A stretch of DNA of 64,000 nucleotides from an uncultured Prevotella sp. (lineage in GTDB: Bacteria; Bacteroidota; Bacteroidia; Bacteroidales; Bacteroidaceae): positions 58,045 through 122,044 of the forward strand of contig UQZX01000005.1 of assembly GCA_900545525.1 (NCBI GenBank). Reading direction: 5' to 3'. The first letter of the stretch is position 1, and each line of letters opens with the position of its first letter. The notes beneath the pieces were generated by a model. That model had not been told where the DNA came from. It searched no databases and worked only from the letters and a program-made list of their open reading frames with translations. The translations under genes and the position numbers were made by a program. Of this stretch, positions 26,374-35,673 are shown one piece after another.

Positions 26374-27747
26374 ATGGACAACAGACAGACAACACTTGAA
26401 CTGGGGACGCGTCCCGTGGGCAAACTGCTGATGCAATATGCCATACCTGCCATAATAGCCATGACTGCGTCATCGCTGTACAATATGGTGGACAGCATAT
26501 TCATAGGACAGGGGGTCGGAGCACTTGCAATATCAGGACTGGCTATCACTTTCCCGCTTATGAACCTGTCGGCTGCGTTCGGCGCGGCAATAGGAGTAGG
26601 CGCATCCACCTGCATTTCGGTAAAACTTGGGCAGAAAGACTATAAGACGGCAGAGAACATCCTCGGCAACACGGTGGTGCTGAACACCATAATAGGACTG
26701 GCATTCGGCATCGTAACACTCCTGCTTCTCGACCCCATACTGTTCTTTTTCGGGGCAAGCGAGCAGACACTGCCATACGCACGCGACTACATGGTGATAA
26801 TACTGGCGGGCAATATCTTCACTCACCACTACTTCGGGCTTAACGCCGTGCTGCGCGCGGCAAGCAAGCCGAAGGCGGCAATGTATGCAACGATATTCAC
26901 GGTGGTGCTCAACACCGTTCTCGACCCGCTGTTTATATGGGTATTCGACCTCGGCATAAGGGGTGCGGCATACGCCACGATACTGTCGCAGATAGTTGCG
27001 CTGACATGGCAGATAAGGCTGTTCAGCAACAAGAAGGAGATGCTCCACTTCCAAAAAGGAACGTACAGGCTGCGCGGAGACATCGTGAAGAACATAATAG
27101 GCATCGGCATATCGCCGTTTGCGATGAACGTCTGTGCATGTCTGGTGGTTATCTTCATCAACAACGGACTGTCCCGCTACGGGGGCGACATGGCTGTGGG
27201 TGCATACGGAATAGTGAACAAGGTGGCGTTTATCTTCGTGATGATTGTCATGGGAATAAATCAGGGAATGCAGCCAATAGCGGGCTACAACTACGGCGCC
27301 CTGCAGTTTGACAGGATGATGAAGGTTGTGAAATACTCGATGATATCCGCCACGGTAATAACTACTTCGGGATTTCTTATTTCGCAGTTCGCGCCATATC
27401 CCTGCGCAAGACTGTTCACAACGGACAAGGAACTGATAGACATTTCGGTGAAAGGACTGCGCATAACGCTGGCGGCTTTTCCCATAGTAGGCTTCCAGAT
27501 GGTGATAACAAACTTTTTCCAGAGCATCGGAAAGGCTAAGATAAGCATCTTCCTGTCTTTGTCGAGGCAGATGCTTCTGCTGTTGCCACTGCTCGCCATA
27601 CTGTCACCGATATTTAAAACGGACGGCGTGTGGATATCCATGCCGATAAGCGACGCGGTATCGGCGGTACTGGCAGGCGTGATGCTGGCAATCTATATGA
27701 AGAAATTCTCCCTACAACATAAAACAATGAAGAATGAGCAAGAGTGA
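26374..27747 (+). CDS. MATE family efflux transporter
   Basis: 457 aa, about 12 transmembrane helices in two MatE halves. The N-terminal pattern LGTRPVGKLLMQYAIPAIIAMTASSLYNMVDSIFIG is typical of the MepA/DinF-like bacterial group. Exports cationic drugs or metabolites using Na+ or H+. It overlaps the next gene by 14 bp, which suggests co-expression. Confidence 0.93.
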   Translation: MDNRQTTLELGTRPVGKLLMQYAIPAIIAMTASSLYNMVDSIFIGQGVGALAISGLAITFPLMNLSAAFGAAIGVGASTCISVKLGQKDYKTAENILGNTVVLNTIIGLAFGIVTLLLLDPILFFFGASEQTLPYARDYMVIILAGNIFTHHYFGLNAVLRAASKPKAAMYATIFTVVLNTVLDPLFIWVFDLGIRGAAYATILSQIVALTWQIRLFSNKKEMLHFQKGTYRLRGDIVKNIIGIGISPFAMNVCACLVVIFINNGLSRYGGDMAVGAYGIVNKVAFIFVMIVMGINQGMQPIAGYNYGALQFDRMMKVVKYSMISATVITTSGFLISQFAPYPCARLFTTDKELIDISVKGLRITLAAFPIVGFQMVITNFFQSIGKAKISIFLSLSRQMLLLLPLLAILSPIFKTDGVWISMPISDAVSAVLAGVMLAIYMKKFSLQHKTMKNEQE

Positions 27748-28366
27748 GAACATTATTATAACCGTGGGACGGCAGATTGGCAGCGGCGGCAGGATAATAG
27801 CCGGAATGCTGGCTGAAGAGTTCGGCTGCAGCCTGTATGACAAGGAAATTCTGAACCTTGCCGCAAAGGAAAGCGGCTTCTGTGAGAAGTTCTTTGAGCA
27901 GAACGACGAGAAGAAGGGGTTCTTCCGGTCGCTGTTCCACCTGCACACTCCGTATGTATCGGACAACAGTTTCTACAGCAACAAGTTCTCTCAGGAAAGC
28001 CTGTTCCAGTTTCAGAGCGATGCCATAATAAAGGCTGCCGGGAAGGGTTCGTGCGTGTTCGTGGGGCGATGTGCCGACTATGTGCTGCGCAACCGCAGGA
28101 ATGTGTTCAACATATTCATAACGGCAGACACCATACAGCGCATAAACGCCGTATGCAGGCGCATGGACTGCGACCGTGCCACGGCGCGTAAGATAATTGC
28201 GGACGGGGAGAACAGCCGGTCTTCATATTACAATTATTACACTGGAAAACGGTGGGGACACAGCGAGTCTTACGACCTTTGCATAAACTCCAGTCTGCTG
28301 GGACATGAGGGAACGGCAGAGTTTATAGCGGAAGTTGTAAGAAAAAAGTTTCACGACGGACTGTAA
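27734..28366 (+). CDS. cytidylate kinase-like family protein
   Basis: 210 aa. The nucleotide-binding segment GRQIGSGGRIIAGMLAEEFG, plus VFVGRCADYVLRNRRNVFNIFI and the arginine-rich CRRMDCDRATARKII, match the cytidylate kinase-like family (PF13189), distinct from true Cmk (which is at 51.1 kb). The substrate is unknown. Overlaps the MATE gene; such pairs recur in Bacteroidales, to my recollection, though the link is unexplained. Confidence 0.85.
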   Translation: MSKSENIIITVGRQIGSGGRIIAGMLAEEFGCSLYDKEILNLAAKESGFCEKFFEQNDEKKGFFRSLFHLHTPYVSDNSFYSNKFSQESLFQFQSDAIIKAAGKGSCVFVGRCADYVLRNRRNVFNIFITADTIQRINAVCRRMDCDRATARKIIADGENSRSSYYNYYTGKRWGHSESYDLCINSSLLGHEGTAEFIAEVVRKKFHDGL

Positions 28367-28449
28367 ACGGATGTCCGCAACCGGACGGACGGCACGGCAG
28401 GACATACCGGCACGACAGGCATGGCAATGCCGGCAACAATCAGATAAGC

Positions 28450-28938
28450 ATGAAAAAGATAGGAATAATCAGCGACACACATTCATACTGGGACGATAAG
28501 TATCTTAAATACTTCGAACCGTGTGACGAGATATGGCATGCCGGAGACATCGGCTCGACGGAGGTGGCGGAAAGGCTTGCGGCGTTCAGGACGTTCAGGG
28601 CTGTATGCGGAAACTGCGACGGCGGAGACCTGCGGCTGATGTATCCCGAAAAGCTGCGCTGGAAATGTGAGGACGCAGAGGTGCTGATGAAGCATATCGG
28701 GGGATATCCGGGCAACTACGACGCAAGCATACGTGGACAGATATATGCCAGTCCGCCGCAACTGTTCATCAGCGGACACTCACACATACTTAAAATAAAG
28801 TATGACAAGACGCTGAACCTGCTGCATATAAACCCGGGAGCAGCGGGACTTCAGGGGTGGCACAAGGACAGGACATTGGTGAGACTGACCGTTGAAGGCA
28901 ATAAATTCACCGATTGTGAAGTTATAACATTAGGATAG
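28450..28938 (+). CDS. metallophosphoesterase (YfcE/MJ0936 family)
   Basis: 162 aa calcineurin-like phosphodiesterase. Metal ligands are in GIISDTHSYWDD, HAGDIGS, CGNCDGGD, and GHSHILK near the C-terminus, then NPGAAG. Small family members hydrolyse phosphodiesters in vitro; the physiological substrate is unknown. It stands 38 bp ahead of rmlB. Confidence 0.92.
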   Translation: MKKIGIISDTHSYWDDKYLKYFEPCDEIWHAGDIGSTEVAERLAAFRTFRAVCGNCDGGDLRLMYPEKLRWKCEDAEVLMKHIGGYPGNYDASIRGQIYASPPQLFISGHSHILKIKYDKTLNLLHINPGAAGLQGWHKDRTLVRLTVEGNKFTDCEVITLG

Positions 28939-28975
28939 TCAAGAATAAAAAGCTAATAATTAAGATATAAGCAAC

Positions 28976-30109
28976 ATGAAGAATATCATCATCACAGGCG
29001 GCGCCGGCTTTATCGGAAGCCACGTTGTACGCCTTTTCGTGAACAAGTATCCCGAGTATAACATCATCAACCTCGACAAGCTTACTTATGCCGGCAACCT
29101 TGCAAACCTGAAGGATATAGAGGAAAAGCCCAACTATACGTTCGTAAAGGCTGACATCTGCGACTATGATACAATCATTGAGCTTATGAAAAAGCACAAC
29201 GTAGACGGCATAATACACCTCGCGGCGGAGAGCCATGTGGACCGCAGCATAAAGGACCCGTTCACGTTTGCACGCACCAACGTAATGGGAACGCTCACCC
29301 TCTTGCAGGCTGCAAAGACTTACTGGGAGAGCCTGCCGGAGAAATACGACGGCAAGCGCTTCTATCATATATCCACCGATGAGGTTTACGGTGCGCTTGA
29401 ACTGACACATCCCGACGGCATAGAGCCGCCGTTCACCACAACGGCATCGTCGGCAGAGCACCACCTTGCATACGGCGAAGAATTTTTCCGGGAGACGACG
29501 AAGTATAACCCGCACTCGCCATACTCGGCATCAAAGGCATCGAGCGACCACTTTGTACGGGCGTTCCACGATACATACGGCATGCCCGTGATAGTGACAA
29601 ACTGCTCCAACAACTATGGTCCGTACCAGTTTCCGGAGAAGCTCATACCGCTGTTCATCAACAATATACGCCACCGCAAGCCGCTGCCCGTATACGGAAA
29701 GGGCGAGAACGTGCGCGACTGGCTGTACGTCGAGGACCACGCAAGGGCAATAGACGTTATCTTCCACAACGGGAAAATAGCCGACACATACAACATCGGA
29801 GGGTTTAACGAGTGGAAAAACATAGATATAATAAAGGTTGTCATCAACACCGTAGACCGTATTCTTGGACGTAAGGAGGGCGAGGACATGGACCTTATAA
29901 CATACGTTACGGACCGTGCGGGGCATGACCTGCGCTATGCCATAGACTCGTCGAAGCTGCAGCGTGAACTGGGCTGGGAGCCGAGCCTGCAGTTTGAAGA
30001 GGGCATAGAGAAGACCGTCAAGTGGTATCTGGAGAACCAGGAGTGGCTGGACAACATCACAAGCGGAGACTACGAGAAGTATTACGACAGCATGTACAAG
30101 GGCAGATGA
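28976..30109 (+). CDS. rfbB: dTDP-glucose 4,6-dehydratase
   Basis: 377 aa extended SDR. NAD-binding GGAGFIGSHVV at the N-terminus; catalytic YSASKASSDH (Tyr/Lys) and STDEVYGAL. Makes dTDP-4-keto-6-deoxyglucose, the branch point to rhamnose and amino sugars. It heads a long same-strand run to 36987 that contains FdtA and FdtB homologues which use this product. No RmlA gene is in the window, so dTDP-glucose must come from elsewhere. Overlaps the next gene by 4 bp. Confidence 0.96.
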   Translation: MKNIIITGGAGFIGSHVVRLFVNKYPEYNIINLDKLTYAGNLANLKDIEEKPNYTFVKADICDYDTIIELMKKHNVDGIIHLAAESHVDRSIKDPFTFARTNVMGTLTLLQAAKTYWESLPEKYDGKRFYHISTDEVYGALELTHPDGIEPPFTTTASSAEHHLAYGEEFFRETTKYNPHSPYSASKASSDHFVRAFHDTYGMPVIVTNCSNNYGPYQFPEKLIPLFINNIRHRKPLPVYGKGENVRDWLYVEDHARAIDVIFHNGKIADTYNIGGFNEWKNIDIIKVVINTVDRILGRKEGEDMDLITYVTDRAGHDLRYAIDSSKLQRELGWEPSLQFEEGIEKTVKWYLENQEWLDNITSGDYEKYYDSMYKGR

Positions 30110-30402
30110 CAGACAGACTTTCAGGCGAACTGCACTCTTTCCTGGTGCGTATGGCGTACACACCGGATGCCGTCAGCCATGACACGGCGCATGGCATGGA
30201 GCACATACTGCACCTGCTCGGACCGGAAGACGAGGAAGCCCTCATAAGCTACTACGGACTTTTCGGCACCGCCCGCATGTCTCTCGACGAGATAGCGCGC
30301 AGCCGCGGCATGAGCCAGGAGGACATGATGGCAGCGATGGACAGATGTATACGCAGAATGGCAGTGACCCCCGAATGGCAGATGATGAAACAAAAGATTT
30401 GA
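30106..30402 (+). CDS. 98-aa protein with a sigma region 4-like helix-turn-helix
   Basis: Start chosen at the ATGA overlap with rfbB (30106); the upstream open frame antiparallels rfbB codons and is not believed. The C-terminal half (EEALISYYGLFG, SLDEIARSRGMSQEDMMAAMDRCIRRM) resembles region 4 of sigma-70 factors, which recognises -35 DNA. There is no region 2, so it cannot be a complete sigma factor. It is coupled to rfbB and 5 bp ahead of purT. Regulatory role is an inference. Confidence 0.7.
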   Translation: MTDRLSGELHSFLVRMAYTPDAVSHDTAHGMEHILHLLGPEDEEALISYYGLFGTARMSLDEIARSRGMSQEDMMAAMDRCIRRMAVTPEWQMMKQKI

Positions 30403-30407
30403 TATAT

Positions 30408-31592
30408 ATGAAGAAGATATTGTTGTTAGGCTCAGGAGAACTGGGCAAGGAGTTTGTTATCGCGGCGAAACGTGCCGGACAGTATGTCATAGCATGCGAC
30501 CGTTACGACAACGCTCCGGCAATGCAGGTTGCCGACGAGCGCGAGATTTTCAGCATGCTCGACGGCGATGCGCTTGCCGCCGTGGTAGAGAAACACCGTC
30601 CGGACATTATCGTTCCGGAGATAGAGGCTATCAGGACGGAGCGTCTTTTCGACTTTGAGAAAAAGGGAATACAGGTTGTTCCGAGCGCAAGAGCCGTGAA
30701 CTACACCATGAACAGGCGTGCCATACGCGACCTTGCGTCAAGGGAACTGGGACTGAGAACGGCAAAGTATTTCTATGCAAAGACATTTGACGAGTTCAAG
30801 AAAGCCGCCGATGAGATAGGTTTCCCGTGCGTCGTGAAGCCGCTGATGTCGTCGTCGGGACACGGTCAGAGCTATGTTCACAACGACGATGAGCTTGAAC
30901 AGGCGTTCAAGGAGGCAATGGAAGGCAGCCGCGGTGACGTGAAAGAGGTTATCATAGAGGAGTTTATAGACTTCGAATCGGAGTTTACGCTGCTCACGGT
31001 GACGCAGAAAGAGGGACCGACATTGTTCTGTCCGCCCATAGGACACGTACAGAAAGGCGGCGACTACCGCGAGAGCTGGCAGCCGTACAAGATTTCGGAC
31101 GAGGCTCTCAAGCAGGCACAGCACATGGCGGAAGAGGTGACCCGCGCGCTGACGGGAGCCGGAATATGGGGCGTGGAGTTCTTCCTGACAAAGCAGGGTG
31201 AGGTGATATTCAGCGAGCTTTCACCGCGTCCGCACGACACGGGCATGGTAACTCTCGGACATACAACGAACCTCAGCGAGTTTGAACTGCACTTCCGCGC
31301 CGTAATGGGGCTGCCGATTGCAGGCATACATCTCGAGAATGCGGGCACAAGTGCAGTTGTCCTGTCGCCCGAGGAGTCGGACAAGCCGCTGACATACAAC
31401 CTGTCCGAGGCTCTGAAAGAAGACCGCACGCGCATCCGCATCTTCGGTAAGCCGGAGGCACATGTGGGCAGACGCATGGGCGTTGTGCTGTGTTACGGTG
31501 ACGTGGATGCAGACATCGATGCGCTGCGCGACAAGGCAAAACGGCTGGCAGGCACCGTATTGGGAACCGACCCGTATATGAAAAAGAGCTGA
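30408..31592 (+). CDS. purT: formate-dependent phosphoribosylglycinamide formyltransferase
   Basis: 394 aa from MKKILLLGSGELGKE (an in-frame ATG at 30345 lies inside the upstream gene and is rejected). ATP-grasp enzyme of purine synthesis; EEFIDFESEFTLLTV, WGVEFFLT and ELSPRPHDTGMVTL are family blocks. Makes formyl-GAR from GAR, formate and ATP. A housekeeping gene placed inside a sugar operon; tight spacing suggests co-transcription. Confidence 0.95.
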   Translation: MKKILLLGSGELGKEFVIAAKRAGQYVIACDRYDNAPAMQVADEREIFSMLDGDALAAVVEKHRPDIIVPEIEAIRTERLFDFEKKGIQVVPSARAVNYTMNRRAIRDLASRELGLRTAKYFYAKTFDEFKKAADEIGFPCVVKPLMSSSGHGQSYVHNDDELEQAFKEAMEGSRGDVKEVIIEEFIDFESEFTLLTVTQKEGPTLFCPPIGHVQKGGDYRESWQPYKISDEALKQAQHMAEEVTRALTGAGIWGVEFFLTKQGEVIFSELSPRPHDTGMVTLGHTTNLSEFELHFRAVMGLPIAGIHLENAGTSAVVLSPEESDKPLTYNLSEALKEDRTRIRIFGKPEAHVGRRMGVVLCYGDVDADIDALRDKAKRLAGTVLGTDPYMKKS

Positions 31593-31618
31593 AAGAAAGA
31601 ATATAACACCATATTAGA

Positions 31619-32656
31619 ATGCTAAAGAACTTTCAGTCACTACGTTTTTTCTTCAGTATGACTGTCTTCATGGCTCATTTCGAATATGCAGGAATTAATG
31701 GATATAGCACCGGAATAGGTGTTATATTCTTTTTCCTGTTAAGCGGTTTCCTAATGGGACGCAACCACGGGCATAAGATTTGTGACGGGACATTTAAATT
31801 CCGCACATTTTTTTTACGCCGCTTGATTAAGTTATATCCAATACATTTGATGTGCTTAGTCTTGTTCATGATATCCAATATACATTTTGTAAGCATCAAA
31901 GACTGGAAAATCATCGCTTCAAATGCACTCCTATTACAAAGCTGGATACCATCCACCGACTATTATTTTTCATGTAACAGCGTGTCATGGTCCACATCTG
32001 ACATGATATTCTTCATCATGGCATTCCCTTTTTTATACAAAATTATAGGGAAACTCAATAAGCACGGCATTCTGATATTCACCACAATACTTATCAGTGT
32101 GTATATATTATATATGCTTAAAATAAACTGCGAGGACCTTAATTACTGGCTTTATATATTTCCACCAGCACAGTTGGTATGCTTCACACTTGGTCTTATT
32201 TTATGGAGGAGCTGCACTCTCTGGCAGGAACTTGGCAAGATAGAGCACCATGTATCATTAACAGAAAGCCTTTTATTACTTGCCGTAATAGTTTCATACG
32301 CTACCTATCCGGTAGACGAAAGATGGCATGTTTCATTTATCCACTGGCTTGTTTTAATTCCTTTAATACTATTCTTCAGAGAAGAAGGGACCGAAAATAG
32401 GGGGGGTATAATAAGCAGAGTATTACACACACGCATAATGCTTTGGCTTGGAAGCATGACACTCGAGATATTCATGCTCCACATGTTAACTATCAATGCA
32501 ATCATACGTATATCTATAATAATAGGAATTGAGATTCCATATCCAGTAATGTTAATACTCTGTATAGCTGTAACCATATTACTTTCTTATATTGTACAGA
32601 CCTATTACGTCAGACCGATAACGAACAAGTTACTTAGCTTCACATCATCAAAATAA
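31619..32656 (+). CDS. acyltransferase 3 family membrane protein
   Basis: 345 aa with about ten membrane helices. The start SLRFFFSMTVFMAHFEY and the following GVIFFFLLSGFLMG with basic FFLRRLIKLYPIH are hallmarks of PF01757, which O-acetylates surface sugars. Its codons are visibly AT-richer than those of the flanking genes (for example many TTA, ATA, TTT), a sign of recent import or exchange. It lies 26 bp after purT and 3 bp before FdtA. Probably decorates the sugar made here. Confidence 0.9.
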   Translation: MLKNFQSLRFFFSMTVFMAHFEYAGINGYSTGIGVIFFFLLSGFLMGRNHGHKICDGTFKFRTFFLRRLIKLYPIHLMCLVLFMISNIHFVSIKDWKIIASNALLLQSWIPSTDYYFSCNSVSWSTSDMIFFIMAFPFLYKIIGKLNKHGILIFTTILISVYILYMLKINCEDLNYWLYIFPPAQLVCFTLGLILWRSCTLWQELGKIEHHVSLTESLLLLAVIVSYATYPVDERWHVSFIHWLVLIPLILFFREEGTENRGGIISRVLHTRIMLWLGSMTLEIFMLHMLTINAIIRISIIIGIEIPYPVMLILCIAVTILLSYIVQTYYVRPITNKLLSFTSSK

Positions 32657-32659
32657 TAT

Positions 32660-33076
32660 ATGAATAAAAACAAAAGCAAGATTATAGACCTCCCTAAGAT
32701 TATAGACAGGCGCGGCAACCTTACCGTTGCCGAGGAGAACAAGAACCTTCCTTTCAGCATAAGACGCGTTTACTGGGTCTACGATGTTCCCGGCGGAGAA
32801 TGCCGCGGAGGGCATGCGCACAAGAAATGCCTTGAGTTCATCACCGCCGTAAGCGGCAGTTTCCACGTCACTTTGAACAACGGCACGGAGAAAAAGACCT
32901 ACCTTCTTAATCATCCCTATCAGGGGTTGCTGGTCGACACGGGCATCTGGCGCACGCTTGACGACTTCTCTTCCGGTGCCGTCTGCATGGTAATGGCATC
33001 CGAACTGTTTGAGGAAGAGGACTATATACGCGACTATGACGAATTCATAAGATATAAGAACAATGCAGATCATTGA
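32660..33076 (+). CDS. fdtA: sugar 3,4-ketoisomerase (FdtA/WxcM-like cupin)
   Basis: 138 aa single-domain cupin. KIIDRRGNLTVAEENKNLPFSIRRVYWVYDVPGGECRGGHAHK is the typical start, with paired His in RGGHAHKK, and WRTLDDFSSGAVCMVMAS later. FdtA moves the keto group of dTDP-4-keto-6-deoxyglucose from C4 to C3 for dTDP-Fuc3NAc-type sugars. Combined with RmlB and FdtB in this run, this pathway is likely; QdtA-type stereochemistry cannot be excluded. Overlaps the next gene by 14 bp. Confidence 0.88.
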   Translation: MNKNKSKIIDLPKIIDRRGNLTVAEENKNLPFSIRRVYWVYDVPGGECRGGHAHKKCLEFITAVSGSFHVTLNNGTEKKTYLLNHPYQGLLVDTGIWRTLDDFSSGAVCMVMASELFEEEDYIRDYDEFIRYKNNADH

Positions 33077-33989
33077 GACATCGGCAGAAGAATACGGGGC
33101 TGTCTTCACCCGTTATCCGCACATTTACAACGGTGTTCCTTTCTCCGAGCTGAACAGGAGAAAGACAGCGAGGCTGCATTACCTGATATTCAGAAACCCC
33201 AAAGTACGCTTCGGACTTGTCCTCGGGGATGACAACAGCGGCACACTCCTGTCCCCGTTCTCTGCTCCTTTCGGCGGTTTGACATACAACAAGACGCAAA
33301 GCATAGAGTTCATCGACGATGCTATAAAAGCCCTGAAGGAATATGGCAGGGAGCGGAACAGGCGCATCAGGATGACACTGCCGCCCTTTTTCTATGACGA
33401 CAGACACCTGCCATGCGTTGCGAATGCCCTCTTCCGCGAGGCACGGCTATACAAAATGGATATAAACTATCATTTTCTTATATCCGATTTCAACGGTTAC
33501 GAAACCGTCATTGAACGTAATGCGAAAAAGAACCTGCGGCATGCCATGGAGCAGGACATCGCCTTTACCGTTGCAGACGGCAATGACTGTGAAGACATAA
33601 AAAGGGCATACGACATTATAAAGAGGAACAGGGAGGAGCACGGATATCCTCTAAGAATGACATGCGGGGAAGTGATTGACACGACACACGTGATACCTGC
33701 CGACTTCTTTATACTCAGTCATGGAGACAATGACATAGCGGCTGCGCAGGTGTTCCATGTTACGGACAGGATATATCAGGTCATATACTGGGGCGACCTG
33801 CGTGAACACGCATCACTGCGACCTATGAACCTCCTTGCATACCGCATATTCGAACACTACCACAAACAAGGTCTTGAGATACTCGACATCGGTCCCTCTA
33901 CCGAAGAGAGCATGCCAAACTACGGGCTGTGCAGCTTCAAGGAAAGCATCGGATGCCGCAGTTCGCTTAAACTTTCATTTGAGATATAA
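33063..33989 (+). CDS. GNAT/FemAB-like acyltransferase
   Basis: 308 aa. A C-terminal GNAT-like half carries FFILSHGDNDIAAAQVFHVTDRIYQVIYWGD and LEILDIGPSTEESMPNYGL. The N-terminal half (YNGVPFSELNRRKTARLHYLIFRNPKVRFGLVLG) resembles FemAB-type double folds. In this operon it could acetylate the amino group that FdtB adds, a role held by a different fold (FdtC) in the reference pathway. Substrate unproven. Confidence 0.7.
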   Translation: MQIIETSAEEYGAVFTRYPHIYNGVPFSELNRRKTARLHYLIFRNPKVRFGLVLGDDNSGTLLSPFSAPFGGLTYNKTQSIEFIDDAIKALKEYGRERNRRIRMTLPPFFYDDRHLPCVANALFREARLYKMDINYHFLISDFNGYETVIERNAKKNLRHAMEQDIAFTVADGNDCEDIKRAYDIIKRNREEHGYPLRMTCGEVIDTTHVIPADFFILSHGDNDIAAAQVFHVTDRIYQVIYWGDLREHASLRPMNLLAYRIFEHYHKQGLEILDIGPSTEESMPNYGLCSFKESIGCRSSLKLSFEI

Positions 33990-33992
33990 GCC

Positions 33993-35666
33993 ATGAAGCA
34001 TAACTCCCGCCTAAGAGAACGGCTGTACGGATACGGGCATCTGCCGTTCATCGCCTACATACTGTTTGCCGCTGCATTTCTCGGAATACAGATGTTTCAG
34101 GGGCTGTCGTATCTTGACATCGGCTTCTACATGTCCGGTTACCAGCACTTCAGGGACGACCCGGTAACGGTTTACTTCCTCGGACAGTGGCTTATGACCT
34201 TCCTAAGCATGTCCGCACTGTGCGACCTGCTGTCCGTAAACTCGTATATGGGACTGCGCATCATGCACCTTATATTCGTCATCGGGTTTCAGATAATAAT
34301 ATATCTGTATCTCAAACGCTTCATAAGACAGCGGTATATAATCCTCGGACTGCTGCTTGCAACACTGTCACACTTTGAAAGCTACACGGAGATAAACTAC
34401 AACGACCTGTCCATAGGGCTGCTTACACTCGCGCTCATCGCATATCATCACGGCATGACACGAATAAAGCCGTGGTTCATCATGGCAAGCGGAATGCTCG
34501 CGGGATGTGCCTTTTTCTTCCGGATTACCAACCTTACATTCATCGGAATACCCTTTCTTGCCATACTCATATCGCACAGACAGGAGTCTTTCATGCCTGC
34601 AATGCGGCAGCTGGCATGCTTCTTTGCTGGCGTGACAGGCGGCGTACTTGCAACCATGGCGGCAATCCATGCAGCCGGAATGACATATGTAATGCTCCTG
34701 ACAATAAAGGACCTGACGCATATCGGCGGCAACATGGACGACCCGCACAGCATGGCACACATCATAATAAACATATACAGCATATACAAGGAAGAGATTA
34801 AGGGAGGCGCGCTTGCCGTCATTGCCGTCGCAGCCGCCTGCATCGTCCTGTCCCGTACACACAGGTTCTGGAAGCCGGCGGTTGCCGCCATATCACTGCT
34901 TGTCATAATAAACATATACTATTGGGAACCTGTGGCAAACATTACTGTCGGCATCTGCCTTGCCACACTCGCAGCAACGCTTGTCTTCAACGTTACAGAC
35001 ACCAGGCTGAAATGCCTTTTCATCCTCTCCCTTTACATCCCCTTAGTATTCCCGATAGGCAGCAACGCGCAGGTGGAGTTCTTTGGAAAAGACATCTGTT
35101 TTATGTCATTGCCACTGGCGATAAGCATCATACTCAACGGCAGAAGTCTTCTAAGACATGACATGCGGCACGTTTACGGCAAGGCTCTCACGATATGCTA
35201 CATATCGGCATGTATAGGATTTGTATTCACAAACATCAAACGTCCGATGATGGAAGAGGGCAACAGGCTGCAATGCCGGTATATCATAGACAGTCCGCTG
35301 ACGCGGGGAATACTGACGACAAAGGAAAACGCGGACATGCACAACAGGCTGATAAACGAGGTGAAGCCGCTCATCCCTAACGGAAGTTACATGATATGTA
35401 GCTTCTCTACGACTGCAATATCGCTCCTCGACTGCAAGCCTTACGCCGTATTTTCCACTGTTTTCACAAGCGACAACATGAACAAGAGGTACATAGAGAC
35501 GGCATACAGGCATACGGGAAGGCTGCCTTTACTGCTGACAGAGCGTGAAGGCACCAACGAGAAAGACCAGTATGTGGAAAGGTGTCTCAACGAAATATCG
35601 CCGTATAAGGTTATATGGCAGGACGGGAGATTTGTACTTAAAGCACCTGTAAACACAAAGAATTGA
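33993..35666 (+). CDS. polytopic membrane protein, GT-C glycosyltransferase-like
   Basis: 557 aa with about 11-12 membrane helices and a C-terminal soluble tail of about 130 residues. The first extracytoplasmic loop has SYLDIGFYMSGYQHF with an acidic residue and aromatic residues, as in GT-C enzymes that use lipid-linked sugars. I do not recognise a specific family. Position between the GNAT protein (3 bp) and FdtB (7 bp) suggests a role in polymer assembly or sugar transfer. Confidence 0.65.
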   Translation: MKHNSRLRERLYGYGHLPFIAYILFAAAFLGIQMFQGLSYLDIGFYMSGYQHFRDDPVTVYFLGQWLMTFLSMSALCDLLSVNSYMGLRIMHLIFVIGFQIIIYLYLKRFIRQRYIILGLLLATLSHFESYTEINYNDLSIGLLTLALIAYHHGMTRIKPWFIMASGMLAGCAFFFRITNLTFIGIPFLAILISHRQESFMPAMRQLACFFAGVTGGVLATMAAIHAAGMTYVMLLTIKDLTHIGGNMDDPHSMAHIIINIYSIYKEEIKGGALAVIAVAAACIVLSRTHRFWKPAVAAISLLVIINIYYWEPVANITVGICLATLAATLVFNVTDTRLKCLFILSLYIPLVFPIGSNAQVEFFGKDICFMSLPLAISIILNGRSLLRHDMRHVYGKALTICYISACIGFVFTNIKRPMMEEGNRLQCRYIIDSPLTRGILTTKENADMHNRLINEVKPLIPNGSYMICSFSTTAISLLDCKPYAVFSTVFTSDNMNKRYIETAYRHTGRLPLLLTEREGTNEKDQYVERCLNEISPYKVIWQDGRFVLKAPVNTKN

Positions 35667-35673
35667 CTACGCT

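Noticed and set aside
29531..30163. 210-codon minus-strand frame opposite rmlB
   Set aside because: Shadow of the rmlB coding sequence; no promoter or family match.
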